Positions 7,901 through 18,100 of a stretch of 64,000 bases of DNA are shown piece by piece. Numbering within the stretch: position 1 is the stretch's first letter; each line of letters starts with the position of its first letter. The notes under the pieces were generated by a model. It was given only the letters and a program-made list of their open reading frames with translations, was not told the DNA's origin and did no database searches. The translations under genes and the position numbers were made by a program. The stretch comes from JBJMHZ01 sp045807125 (lineage in GTDB: Bacteria; Actinomycetota; Actinomycetes; JAWWOL01). The stretch is taken from contig JBJMHZ010000005.1 of assembly GCA_045807125.1 (NCBI GenBank), positions 124,001 to 188,000 on the forward strand. Reading direction: 5' to 3'.

Positions 7901-10900
7901 GGAGGCACTGGTCGCCCACCTCCAGGCCCCGGTCGAGCAAAGGGCCGAGCAAGCGGCCGCCCGGCCGGTCGCCGCGCCGGCGGCCGCATCGGTCGCCGTA
8001 CCAGCCGCCAGGCCGGCCGCGGCGCCGGCCCGCGTGCCGGTCGCGATACCGGTCGCGATACCGGTCGCGATACCGGTCGCGATCGTCGGCGCGGCCTGCC
8101 GCCTGCCGGGCGCCGCGAGCCCCGCCGAGCTCTGGGACCTGGTGAGCGGCGCGGTCGACGCCGTCCGCGAGCTGGACGGCGAGCGGCGCGCGCGGGACGG
8201 GTGGGCCGGCGTCGGCCCCGGCGTGCCGACCCGCGCCGGCTACCTCGACGCGATCGACGCGTTCGACGCGGCGTTCTTCCGCATCGCCCCGCACGAGGCT
8301 CGCAGCATCGACCCGCAGCAGCGGCTGCTCCTCGAGGTGGCCTGGGAGGCGCTCGAGGACGCGGGGGTCGACGTGCACGGCCTCGCCGGCCGCGCCGTCG
8401 GCGTCTTCGCGGGCCTCGACACCACCGACTACCAGCAGGTGCTGACGAGGGACGGCAGCGACGTCGACCTGTACTTCGGCACCGGGACGAGCTTCGCGGC
8501 CACCGCCGGCCGCCTCTCGTACTTCCTCGGGGTGCGCGGTCCGAGCCTGGCGGTCGACACGGCCTGCTCGTCCTCGCTCACGGCGGTGCACCTCGCCTGC
8601 CAGAGCATCGCCGCGGGCGAGTCGGAGCTCGCGCTCGCCGGCGGCGCCAACGTCATCGCCCGCCCGACCGTGTCGGCGGCGATGTCGGCGGGCGGCGCGC
8701 TCTCCCCCGACGGGCGGTGCAAGAGCTTCGCCGACGATGCCGACGGCTACGGCCGCGGCGAGGGTGCCGTCGTCCTCGTGCTGAAGGCGCTCGACCTGGC
8801 CGAGGCGGACGGCGACCGGATCCTCGCCGTGATCCGCGGCAGCGCGGTCAACCAGGACGGCGCGAGCGGCGGGCTGACCGTGCCGAGCGCCGCCGCCCAG
8901 ACCGAGGTCGTCTCGCGCGCCCTCGCCCGGGCCGGTCTCGGCGTCGACGACGTCGACCTCATCGAGGCGCACGGCACGGGCACCCCGCTCGGCGACCCGA
9001 TCGAGCTCGCCGCGCTGGGCGAGGCCTTGCGCGGGCGCACCCGTCCACCGGTCGCGGTGACCTCGGTGAAGGCGAACATCGGCCACCTCGAGGCAGCCGC
9101 CGGCGCGGCCGGGCTGCTCAAGGCCGCTCTCGCGGTGCAGCGCGGCGAGCTGCCGCCGCACCGGCTCGCCGGGCGGCTCTCGACGCGCGTGCCCTGGTCG
9201 CGCCTGCCGCTGCACGTGCCGCTGGTCGCGACGCCGTGGCCGCCCTCGCGGGTGCGAGCCGCCGGGGTGAGCGCCTTCGGCTTCACCGGCAGCAACGCGC
9301 ACGTGGTCGTGACCGCCGCCCCGGCGCGTCCGGCCCGCCCAGTGGCCGAGGTGCCGCAGCCGTTCGTGCTGCCGCTGTCGGCGGCCCATCCGGATGCGCT
9401 GCCCGTGCTCGCCGCCCGGCTGGCCGGGGCGCTGGAGGGGCTGCCGCTCGCCGACGTCCTGCACACGCTGGCGCGCCGGCGCACCCATCTCGAGCATCGC
9501 GCGGCCGTGGTGGCGCGGGACGTCGACGACGCCCGTCGCCTGCTGGCCGCGCTGGCCGCCGGGGACGCGCCCGCCGGCGGCCGTCAGGTCTACCGGGGTC
9601 GGGCGGTCGACGAGCTCGCCGTGGCCTGGTGCTACGGCGAGCAGGCGACCGACGGGGGCCCGGCCCCGGTAGCTCCCGGCTGGGAGCAGGCAGAGCAGGC
9701 AGAGCGAGCAGAGCGAGCAGAGCGAGCAGAGCAAGCAGAGGAGGCAGGGCACGCGGAGGACCTCCTGCGCGCCTTCGACGCCGCCGTCGACGGGCTGGGC
9801 CCGCTGCCCGGCCCGGCCCGGCGGCGCCTCGCCACGCTGCGGCGCCAGGTCGGGCTCACCACCGCGTGGCGGGCGGCCGGCCTCGCGCCGGCGGCCGTCG
9901 TGGCCGCCGGGGACGGACTGGTCGCGGCCGGCTGGGCCACCGGCTCGCTGTCGCTCGCCGAGGCGGTGCGCGCGGCCGCCGACGGCGGCCCGCTGGCCGG
10001 TGCCGAGCGCTGGACCGGCGGCCTGCACGTGCTGGCCGACGGCTCGGCGGCGAGCTGGCGCGGCTGCCTCGCGACGCTGCGCGAGGCAGGCATCGGCGCG
10101 GTCGCCGACGTGGCGATGCACGGCGCGCTCGCCGGCGCGCGCGCCGTCGCCGATCCCGGCCTGCTGCTGCTCGACGCAACGCCGCCGTCCGCATCGCCGG
10201 CATCGCCGGCATCGCCGGCATCGCCCCCGCCCACCGCGGACACGCTCGCGCACGCCATCGCCGCGCTGCACGTGCACGGCTGCCTGGTCGCCTGGGACGC
10301 GGTGGTGCCGGCGAGCGGCCGCGTGGTGTCGCTGCCCACCTACCCGTGGCGGCACCGGCCGTACTGGCCGGGCACCGCCCCCGCGCCCGTCGCGCCCCCG
10401 GTCGACGAGCGCGCCTTCGAGATCGTCTGGCGCGAGCGGCAGGCGCCGCCGGTCGGTGCCGGCGCGGGCTCGTGGCTCGTCGTCGGACGCGCGGCCGGCC
10501 TGGCGGGTGCGATCGCCGGCGAGCTCTCGTCCCGCGGCCGCCGGGCGGAGGTCGCCGCCGCGCCGCCGCCAGACCCGGCGGCGTGGCGCTCGCTGCTCGC
10601 GGCGGCCGCCGGGCGGATGGGCCGGCTGGACGGCGTCGCCGCGGTGGTCGCCGACCTCGACGACCGCTCGGCCGCGCCAGCCGCCCTGGCGCTGGCCCAG
10701 GCGGTGCCAGGCGTCGCGGCCCCGGTGGGCCGGGCCTTCCTGGTGACCGCGGCGGCGCACGACCCGTCCGGCGGCGACGTGCGGCCGGCGCAGACCGCCG
10801 CGTTCGAGGTCGGCCGGGTGCTGGCGATGGAGCTGCCCGACCGCTGGGGCCGGCTGGTCGACGTCGCGGGCGCCGGGGCGGCGGGAGCGGCGGCGACCGC

Positions 10901-12143
10901 GCTGCTCGCCACCGACACCGATGACCAGCTGCACGCCCGCGACGGCAGCTGGTTCGCTGCCCGCCTCGTCAAGGCGGCCGGTCCCGCCGAGGCCCGCATC
11001 GAGCCGGTCCCGTCCGGCTGGTACGTCGTGAGCGCCGCGGATCCGCGCCTGGCCGCGCCGGTCGTCGAGCGGCTCGTCGCGAGGGGCGCCCGCCGGTTCG
11101 TGGTCAGCGCCGCGTGCGGGTCGATCGACGCCGGGGAGGGAGCGCAGGTGACCGTCGCGCCGGACGACGACGCGCTCGTCGAGCAGGCGGCCCGGCTGGG
11201 CGCTGGCACCGGTCCGGGGCCGCTGGCCGGCATCGTCCACTGCGCGCCCGCGATGGCCACGACGGCCCTGCGGCAGGCCGATCCCGGTGCCGCCGCTCCC
11301 CAGCCAGACGCTGCGCTGCTCGAGCGGCTCGACGCCGTGACCAGGTCGGCGCCGCCGCCGCTGTTCCTCGTCGTCGCCCAGGGCGCCCCGGCGTGGGGGG
11401 CGGTCGGCACGGTCGTCGCCGCGGCCGCGGCGGGGCAGGCGGCCGGCATCGTCCGCCGGCGCGCGGCCCGCGCACCGGCCCAGCTGCTCGCCCTGCTCCC
11501 GCGCGAGGGCACCGCCGAGGTCGACGACGCCTTCGCCCGCCTGCTGGCCGACAGCGGGGTGCGCCCGCTCACCGAGGCGGCGGTGACCGCCCTCGTCGAC
11601 GGTGCCCTGTCCGGCGGGCGACCCGAGACGTACGCCGGCGACGTCGACGTCGCGACGTACGTCCGGCTCTGCCAGTCGCTCGCGCCGCGGGCGCTCCTGT
11701 CCGAGCTCGGCGGAGCGCAGGGCGCGGCGGATCGCCGGAGCGCCGACGCGGCCGAGGCGGTCGCCGCGCTGCCGGCCGGCCAGCGGCTGGCCCGAGTGCT
11801 CGACGACGTCGCCGCCTGCGTGGCCGGCATCCTCGGCCTGCCGCCCGCGGACGTCGCGCCGGAGCAGGGCTTCTTCGACCTCGGCATGGACTCGGTGATG
11901 GCGGTGAGCCTCAAGTCCCGGCTGGAGGCAGGCTACGGGCTCGAGCTGCCGAGCACGCTCGCCTTCGAGTTCCCGACCCTCGATGCGCTGGGGCGGCACA
12001 TCGCCGACCGGCTCGGGCCGGCCGCCGCCGGGGACGACCTCGCGGACGAGCTGGCCGGCGAGCCCTACGAGGATCTGCTGCGGCGGCTCGAGGACGCGAT
12101 CGCCTCGGTCGGCGACGACCTGCCGGGCGCAGGGAGGCGCTGA
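4947..12143 (+). CDS. Modular type I polyketide synthase, two modules: KS-AT(dead)-ACP-KS-AT(dead)-KR(dead)-ACP
   Basis: This protein has 2,398 residues if translation starts at the GTG at 4947, which has GGAGG ten bases upstream; the GTG at 4899 has none. KS1 (about 11-434) has TACSSS (Cys182), EAHATGT (His317) and KANLGH (His357). The AT1 region (518-818) reads GQGVGE where GHSxGE is expected (Ser to Gly628) and lacks the central part with the catalytic His. ACP1 (922-992) carries Ser956. KS2 (1044-1455) has DTACSSS (Cys1207). AT2 (1472-1808) is more eroded, AAGDGL replacing GHSxGE. The KR region (1820-2248) has lost both the nucleotide-binding glycines and the Tyr-Asn pair. ACP2 (2278-2355) has Ser2316. 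A helical docking tail ends the protein. The next gene begins four bases after the stop. Confidence 0.93.
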   Translation: MHRADPNRSEPIAVVGIGCRLPGGIRDMDGLRTLLHQGRTAFGEVPPERWDSSYHDPSMRRPGTTHCNVGAFVPDVDRFDAEFFGIAPREARAMDPQQRLLLEVAWEAMASSGRRRAEWRGSRTGVFVGILAADYALLHARTLGMEGIDPYYATGTEHSFAGGRIAYSFDLHGPVLTLTTACSSSLAAVHLACRSLRWGECDTALAGGVNLLLAPELTVFMSRVGAMSPTGRCRPFDDAADGVVRGEGCGVVALRRLSDALRDGDHVWGVVRGSAINHDGHSAGLTVPSAPAQIRLIADALADAGLSADQVDYVEAHATGTPLGDPIELAALAEAYARDRAGAAPLLVGSHKANLGHLDAAAGIAGLLKALLVVGDGIAPPQPSVDALTQRFDWADAPLSVPVQARPVEPAGRPVRAGVSAFGLSGSNAHVVVEQPPGLASWRPGPVVPLAMPLVLPLGTRTAAGRRDFAAGAAAALRAGQDARDVAATAATRRDHDRHRAVVLASDPAALGAALDAVAAGRDDDRAVLGERVDDLAGVVLVLAGQGAEWPGMGLDLYAADGTVRDALDECDALLRRDVPWSLIDVLNDPERLARSDVAQPALLALEVALVRMWQRHGVEPAAVIGQGVGEIAAACIAGALTLADAASIAVRRGELMARVTGAAAPAGQLADRLAEALHGLPVGEPRLRMLSALDPGTPPACDPAYWARNLREPALLRAAVELMLTEAPHALLLIGPQPAGPGPLAGGLRSHGRQVPVVATLTKEADGPASVRRALAELFVHGVDVDWSAVTGRPRTTAPLPPPDWRDDRYWLPGLRPGQQSRPAEEPAVRGSGLDGAGLDGAELDGAGLDGAELVLRAPGGQVLARFVRAGDAPAASRAAQLPPEPATRIPAVPPVPAAPAERPVTATVTMPAQRCVPGVALRRTVEDVVRAVLDLEPHRRVPPRLSLFEQGLDSLSAVDLSRRLGAALGRHLDRTVAFEQPTLEALVAHLQAPVEQRAEQAAARPVAAPAAASVAVPAARPAAAPARVPVAIPVAIPVAIPVAIVGAACRLPGAASPAELWDLVSGAVDAVRELDGERRARDGWAGVGPGVPTRAGYLDAIDAFDAAFFRIAPHEARSIDPQQRLLLEVAWEALEDAGVDVHGLAGRAVGVFAGLDTTDYQQVLTRDGSDVDLYFGTGTSFAATAGRLSYFLGVRGPSLAVDTACSSSLTAVHLACQSIAAGESELALAGGANVIARPTVSAAMSAGGALSPDGRCKSFADDADGYGRGEGAVVLVLKALDLAEADGDRILAVIRGSAVNQDGASGGLTVPSAAAQTEVVSRALARAGLGVDDVDLIEAHGTGTPLGDPIELAALGEALRGRTRPPVAVTSVKANIGHLEAAAGAAGLLKAALAVQRGELPPHRLAGRLSTRVPWSRLPLHVPLVATPWPPSRVRAAGVSAFGFTGSNAHVVVTAAPARPARPVAEVPQPFVLPLSAAHPDALPVLAARLAGALEGLPLADVLHTLARRRTHLEHRAAVVARDVDDARRLLAALAAGDAPAGGRQVYRGRAVDELAVAWCYGEQATDGGPAPVAPGWEQAEQAERAERAERAEQAEEAGHAEDLLRAFDAAVDGLGPLPGPARRRLATLRRQVGLTTAWRAAGLAPAAVVAAGDGLVAAGWATGSLSLAEAVRAAADGGPLAGAERWTGGLHVLADGSAASWRGCLATLREAGIGAVADVAMHGALAGARAVADPGLLLLDATPPSASPASPASPASPPPTADTLAHAIAALHVHGCLVAWDAVVPASGRVVSLPTYPWRHRPYWPGTAPAPVAPPVDERAFEIVWRERQAPPVGAGAGSWLVVGRAAGLAGAIAGELSSRGRRAEVAAAPPPDPAAWRSLLAAAAGRMGRLDGVAAVVADLDDRSAAPAALALAQAVPGVAAPVGRAFLVTAAAHDPSGGDVRPAQTAAFEVGRVLAMELPDRWGRLVDVAGAGAAGAAATALLATDTDDQLHARDGSWFAARLVKAAGPAEARIEPVPSGWYVVSAADPRLAAPVVERLVARGARRFVVSAACGSIDAGEGAQVTVAPDDDALVEQAARLGAGTGPGPLAGIVHCAPAMATTALRQADPGAAAPQPDAALLERLDAVTRSAPPPLFLVVAQGAPAWGAVGTVVAAAAAGQAAGIVRRRAARAPAQLLALLPREGTAEVDDAFARLLADSGVRPLTEAAVTALVDGALSGGRPETYAGDVDVATYVRLCQSLAPRALLSELGGAQGAADRRSADAAEAVAALPAGQRLARVLDDVAACVAGILGLPPADVAPEQGFFDLGMDSVMAVSLKSRLEAGYGLELPSTLAFEFPTLDALGRHIADRLGPAAAGDDLADELAGEPYEDLLRRLEDAIASVGDDLPGAGRR
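7446..7511. repeat. 15-bp tandem repeat in a PKS linker
   Basis: Just over four copies of a 15-bp unit (GGGCTGGACGGTGCC and close variants) encode GLDGA/ELDGA pentapeptides (residues 834-855) between the AT1 remnant and ACP1. The copies alternate so that a 30-bp period is nearly exact, pointing to recent slippage or duplication. Confidence 0.8.
8040..8083. repeat. 12-bp tandem repeat at the ACP1-KS2 junction
   Basis: The unit GTCGCGATACCG is repeated 3.7 times and encodes VAIP repeats directly before KS2. It uses three ATA isoleucine codons in a row of units, which are rare in this genome, so the array arose by duplication of one odd unit. Confidence 0.85.
9684..9746. repeat. 9-bp tandem repeat inside the AT2 remnant
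   Basis: Seven copies of a 9-bp unit (GAGCAGGCA, GAGCGAGCA and variants) encode EQA/ERA tripeptides. They sit where a functional acyltransferase would have folded core, which supports the view that this domain is no longer under structural constraint. A similar GCATCGCCG array lies at 10191-10226. Confidence 0.85.
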
Positions 12144-12147
12144 CGGC

Positions 12148-15100
12148 ATGGCGATCGGCGGCTCGGCCGGCAGCGGCGTCGACGTGGTGCGCGAGCGCCT
12201 GGCCGATGCGGCTCGCACCATCGAGCTGCTGCGCGACGAGCTGCGCGTGGCGAGGAGCCGGCGCCGCGAGCCCGTCGCGGTGATCGGCCTCGCGCTCCGG
12301 TTGCCCGGCGGGGCGCAGGCGCCCGAGCAGTTCTGGTCCGTCCTGCGCGACGGCGTGGACACGACCGGCGAGTTCCCCGGCGACCGCGGCGATGCGCGGG
12401 CGCTGCACCATCCCGATCCGGACCACCCCGGCACGGCGTACGTCGTCAGGGGCGCGTTCCTCGACCGGGTGGACGGGTTCGACCCGGCGGTGTTCGGCAT
12501 CTCGCCGCGCGAGGCCGTGGGCATGGATCCGCAGCAGCGCATCGCGCTCGAGCTCGCATGGGAAGCGCTGGAGCGGGCTGGGCATGCACCCGACCGGCTG
12601 GCCGGCACTGCGACCGGCGTGTGGGTGGGCATCAGCACCACCGACTACGTGCGGCTGCGCCAGCAGCGCGGCGACATGCGCGACATCGATGCGTACCAGT
12701 TGGTAGGCGAGCCGAGCTTCACCGCCGGGCGCATCTCGTACGCCCTCGGCCTGCAAGGGCCAAGCAGCGTGCTCGACACGACCTGCTCGTCGTCGCTCGT
12801 CGCCGTGCACCAGGCATGCCAGGCGCTGCGGACCGGTGAGTGCGACCTCGCCATCGCCGGTGGCGCGAACGTGATGCTGACGCCGTACGGCTTCGTGCTG
12901 ATGAGCAAGTTCCGCGCGCTGTCGCCGGACGGGCGGTGCAAGACGTTCGACGAGTCCGCCGACGGCTACGCGCGCGGCGAGGGCGCCGTCATGCTCGTGC
13001 TGAAGCGGCTCGGCGACGCGCTCGCCGACGGCGACCCCGTGCAGGCCGTGGTCGCCGGCACGGCGGTCAACCACGACGGGCGCAGCAGCGGGCTCACGGT
13101 GCCCAACCCCGAGGCGCAGCAGCGGGTGATCCGGGCCGCGCTCGAGCAGGCCGGCATCGCCCCGGCTGCGGTGGGCTACGTCGAGGCGCACGGCACCGGG
13201 ACGGCGCTCGGCGACCCGATCGAGCTGCACGCGCTGGACGCCGTCTACCGCGAGGGCCGGCCGGACGACGACCCGCTCGTCGTCGGCTCGGTCAAGACCA
13301 ACATCGGGCACCTCGAGGCCGCGGCCGGCGCCGCCGGCCTGGCCAAGGTGATCCTGTCCCTCGGCAACGAGACGATCCCGCCGCACCTGCACCTGTCCGC
13401 CGCGAACCCCAAGGTGGACTGGCACCGCCTGCGCGTCGTCATCCCGACCGAGCCCCGGCCGTGGCGGCGGGGCGACCGGCCCCGGGTCGCCGGGCTCAGC
13501 AGCTTCGGCGCGAGCGGCACCAACGCGCACGCGGTGGTGACCGAACCGCCACCCCCGCCTCCGCGCGAGCTGCCCGGCACGCGCGCGGAGGCCCTCCTGC
13601 TCTCGGCGCGCACGCCGACCGCGCTCGCGACGCTGGCCGCCAGCTACGCCGACCACCTCGATGCGACGGCGACCGTCCCGCTCGCCGATGTCGCGTGGAC
13701 GACGCAGGCCGGCCGGGCCCGCATGGACCACGGCGTCGCCGTCACGGCGACCGACCACGCCGGCGCAGCCGCGGCACTGCGCGCCGTCGCCGGTGGCCGG
13801 CGCCACCCTGCGGCGACACCGGTCGCCCGCGCGCCGCACCGGCACCGGCGCACCGCATGGCTCTTCACCGGTCAGGGCGCGCAGTACGCCGGGATGGCCG
13901 GCGGGCTGCGCGAGCTGCCGGCCTTCGCCGCGGCGCTGGACGAGTGCAGCACGGCGCTCGACCCGCTGCTGCCGGCGCCGCTGCACGAGGTGATCTGGGG
14001 CGGCGACGGCCACGCCAACGACGGCCGCGTCAACGACACCCGGTTCACCCAGCCGGCGCTGTTCGCCGTCGAGTACGCCACCGCGCGCGCCCTGCTCGCC
14101 CTCGGCGCGCGGCCGAGCGCGCTGATCGGCCACTCCGTCGGCGAGATCGCGGCGGCGTGCATCGCCGGGGCGCTCGACCTCGATGCGGCGGCCCGCCTGG
14201 TCGCGGCCCGCGCCGCGCTGATGTCCGCGTTGCCACGGGACGGCGCGATGGTGGCGCTCGCGTGCGACGAGCGGACCGCCCGCGCCGCCATCAACGGCTT
14301 CGCATCCAGCGTGTCGGTCGCCGCGGTCAACGCCCCGTCGAGCGTGGTGGTGTCGGGCTCGGCGGTCGACGTGCGGTCGGTCGCCGCGCACCTGCGCGAG
14401 CGGGGCGTGCAGGCGCAGCCGCTCACCGTCTCGCACGCCTTCCACTCCCCACTCATGCGGCCGATGGCCGACGAGCTGCGGCAGGCGCTGGCGGACCTAC
14501 CGGCACGCCGCCCGCGCCTGCCGCTCATCTCCGGCGTCACCGGCGACTGGTGGGACGACGAGTGCCTCACCACCGACTACTGGGTCCGCCACGCGCTGGG
14601 CACGGTGCGGTTCGCCGACGGCATGCGGCGGCTGCACGACGACGGCGTGCGCACGTACGTGGAGGTCGGCCCGCATCCGGTGCTGACCGTGCTGGGGCAG
14701 CGGTGCGTGCCAGGCGACGAGGCGACCTGGCTGGCACCGATGCGCAAGGGCGGCGACGACATGGCCGGGCTCATGGCCACGCTCGGAGCGCTCGACCTGC
14801 GCGGCGAGCGGATCGACTGGCGCGCGGCGCACGAGGGACGCGACGTGCGCCGCACGCTGCTCCCGACCTATCCGTGGGAGCGCAGCCGTTACTGGTTCCG
14901 GGCTGCCGACGGCCCGCCGGCCGATGGGCCGCCGGTGCCGGGGATCGGCCGCCGGGTGCGGGCCGCGGTGCCGACGTTCGAGGACGAGGCTGGCCCGGTC
15001 GCCGCCGGCGACGAGCTGGGCTGGCTGGTCTCGCGGGCGGCGGCAGCGGCCGGCGCGGCGACCGGCCGGCCGGCCGGGAGCATCGGGCCGGCGACGCTCG

Positions 15101-18100
15101 ACGCGCCGCCGCCGGCCGACGCCGGTGCGCCCTGGCTGGTGCAGTGGTCGGTGCACGACGACGGCGACCGGCTGACCGTGCGGGCGGACGGCGCGACCGC
15201 GGCCCAGCACCGGGCGGGCGCCGCGTGGCACCGGCACGGCAGCGTGACCTTCCCGGCCGGCGACACCGGCGACACCGGCGAGGCCGGCGAGGCCACCGCC
15301 TTCGACGCCGGCTCGCCGCCGGACGACGCGGTCACCGTGCCGATGGCAGGGGCGGGCGACGGAGCGGGCTGGGACGTCCTGCTCGCCGGCTGCCGCACGG
15401 CCGTCGCGCGGGCGTCCGGCCGCCCGCCGACCGCGTGCGTCCCGGTCGCGCTCGACCGGCTGACCGTGACCGACCCGGCGGCGGTGACCGGCCTCGCCGT
15501 CCGCATCAGCGGCACCGACGGCGGCGGCACCGCCGACGGCTGGCTGCTCGATGCCGCCGGCGACTGCACCGGCCGCCTGCGCGGGCTGCGCTGGCGGTCC
15601 GAGCCGGTTGCCGCCCGCGCTCCCTGGTACGCCGACGAGTCGCTGCTGCTCGACATCGCCTGGCGCGACGTGTCGGCCGTCGCGCCGGCGACCGACGATG
15701 CCCGCGTCGTGCTGGTCGGCGGGCCGGCCGGCCTGCGCGCGGCGCTGGCCGTCGAGCTGCGGGGGCGTGGCGTCGACGCATCAGAGCTCGCCGACCTCGC
15801 CGACCTCGCCGACCCGCCGGCGGACGGCGGCCCCGCAACCACCCTCGTCGTCCTGCTGGACGCCGCCGGCCTGCCGGCCGCCGCCGGCACCGACGCCGCC
15901 GTGCTCACCGGACGCCTCCTGCCGCTCGAGCTGTCGACCGTGTCGCTGGTCCGGCGACTCGCGGCAGCCCCGGCGCAGCGGGCCCGCGTCGTCCTCGTCA
16001 CCAGGGGCACCGCGCGGGTCGACGGCGCCGATCCGGTGCACGGCCCGGCCGGCAGCACGCTGTGGGGGCTCGGCCGGGTGGTGGCCCTCGAGCACCCGGA
16101 AACCTGGGGCGGAGCGATCGACCTGGCTGCTGACGGCGACGACCCGGCGACCGTCGCCGATGCGCTGCTGTCGCTGGCCGTCGAGGACCAGCAGGCCGTG
16201 CGCGGCGCGCGGCGGTTCGCGCCGCGGCTGGTGCCGGCCGACGCCGCGGCGCTGCCGGCGCCGGGCACCGGCCCCGCGCTGCGGGGAACCGCCCTCGTCA
16301 CCGGCGGCCTCGGCGGCATCGGCCTCGCGATCGCCGGCTGGCTCGCCACCCGCGGCGTCGAGCGGGTCGTCCTGACCGCCCGCGCCTCGCTCCCGCCGGA
16401 GCGGGAGTGGGCGGCGCTGCCGCCCGGCCACCCGGCGGCGGAGCGAGTGCGCGGCGTCCGCCGGCTGCGCGCGACCGGCCTCGACGTCGTGGTCGAGGTG
16501 GTCGACGCGACCGACGTCGCTGCGATGCGCGCGCTCGTCGCCCGGCTCGCGGCCGACCCGCGCCGGCCGCTGCGCGGCGTCGTGCATGCGGCCGGGGTGT
16601 CCGAGCCGCAGCTGCTGCGCGAGGTCGATGCCGACGCGTACGCCCGCACTTGGCGACCGAAGGTGCTCGGCGCGTGGGCGCTGCACGAGGCCACGACCGA
16701 GATCGACCTGGACCTCTTCGTCCTCCTCACGTCGATCGCCTCGACGTGGGGGTCGCAGCACCTCGCCGGCTACGCCGCCGGCAACGCCTTCCTCGACGGG
16801 CTCGCCCACCTGCGCCGCGCGCAGGGCCGGCGAGCGCTCGCGGTCAACTGGGGCCCGTGGGAGCTGCCGTCCAGCCTGTTCGGCGCCGAGGTGATGGCCT
16901 TCCTGCGGTCGGTGGGGCTGCGGCCGCTCGCCCCCGACCAGTGCCTGTCGCTGCTCGACCGGCTGACCCGCACCGACGCCGCGCAGCGCATCGTGTGCGC
17001 CGCCGACTGGAGCGCGTACAAGCCGGTGCTGGAGGCGCGGGCCAGGCGCCCGATGCTCGCCGAGATCGAGCTCCCGGACGAGGCGCCCGAGGCCATCGGG
17101 AGCGAGGACATGCGCGCGGCGATCCTCGCCGCCGGCGAGGAGGGCGGACGATCGGGCCGGATCGCGGCTCTCGCCGGCATGCTGCGCTCGGCGGTGGCGG
17201 GCGCGCTCGGCGTCGACAGCGCCGCGCTCGGGCCCGACGCGGACGTCTTCGGCATGGGCCTCGACTCCGTCATGGTGATGCAGCTTCGCACCCACTTCCA
17301 CCGGTCGTTGCGGGTGCAGCTGCGCCCTGGCGACCTCTTCGAGCGCAGCACGGTCGAGGAGTGGGCGGCGCACCTGGACGGGCTGCTGACCGGCGGAGCC
17401 GACGAGAGCGACGCCGCGACAGCGACAGCGGCAGCAGCAGCGAAAGGGACGGGCACGTCGGCGCCACCGACGACGCCGGCGGAGCTCGCGCCGCTCAGCC
17501 GGCTCGCGCCCGACGTCGTGCCGCGCGCGCCGGTCCGCACCGGAGCCGGGCATGCGCTGCTGACCGGAGCGACCGGCTTCGTCGGCGCGTACCTGCTGCA
17601 CGAGCTGGTCCGCGCCGGAGCGCCGCAGATCACCTGCCTCGTCCGCTGCACCGACGAGGAGCACGGGCGCCGGCGGCTGCGCGCGAACCTGCGCCGCTAC
17701 CTGCCGGACGATGCGACCGACCTGCGCCACGTGCGGGTCGTCCCCGCCGACCTCGGCCGGCCGGGGCTCGGGCTGGACGACCGGACCCGCGCGGCGCTCA
17801 CCGACCCGGCCGATGGCGTCGACGCGATCTATCACAACGGCGCCTGGGTCAACTTCGCCCACGCCTTCGAGCAACTGCGGGCGGCCAACGTCGGCGGCAC
17901 CGAGGAGCTGCTGCGACTCGGCGCGCGAGCCGGCGCTCCCGTCCACCACGTGTCGACGTACGGCATCTGGGGGCTGCCCGCGGCGGGCCGCGACCGCATC
18001 GGCGAGGACGACGACATCACGACGGCCGGTCGGCTGGTCACCGGCTACGTGCAGTCGAAGTGGGCCGCCGAGCACCTCGTCGCGCAAGCCGCCGAGCGCG

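Noticed and set aside
6009..12641. A 2,210-codon open frame on the minus strand, and similar long frames antisense to both PKS genes
   Set aside because: They are antisense to conserved KS, AT and ACP domains and their translations are Arg/Gly/Pro-rich with no recognisable domain. They arise from the codon bias of high-G+C DNA.
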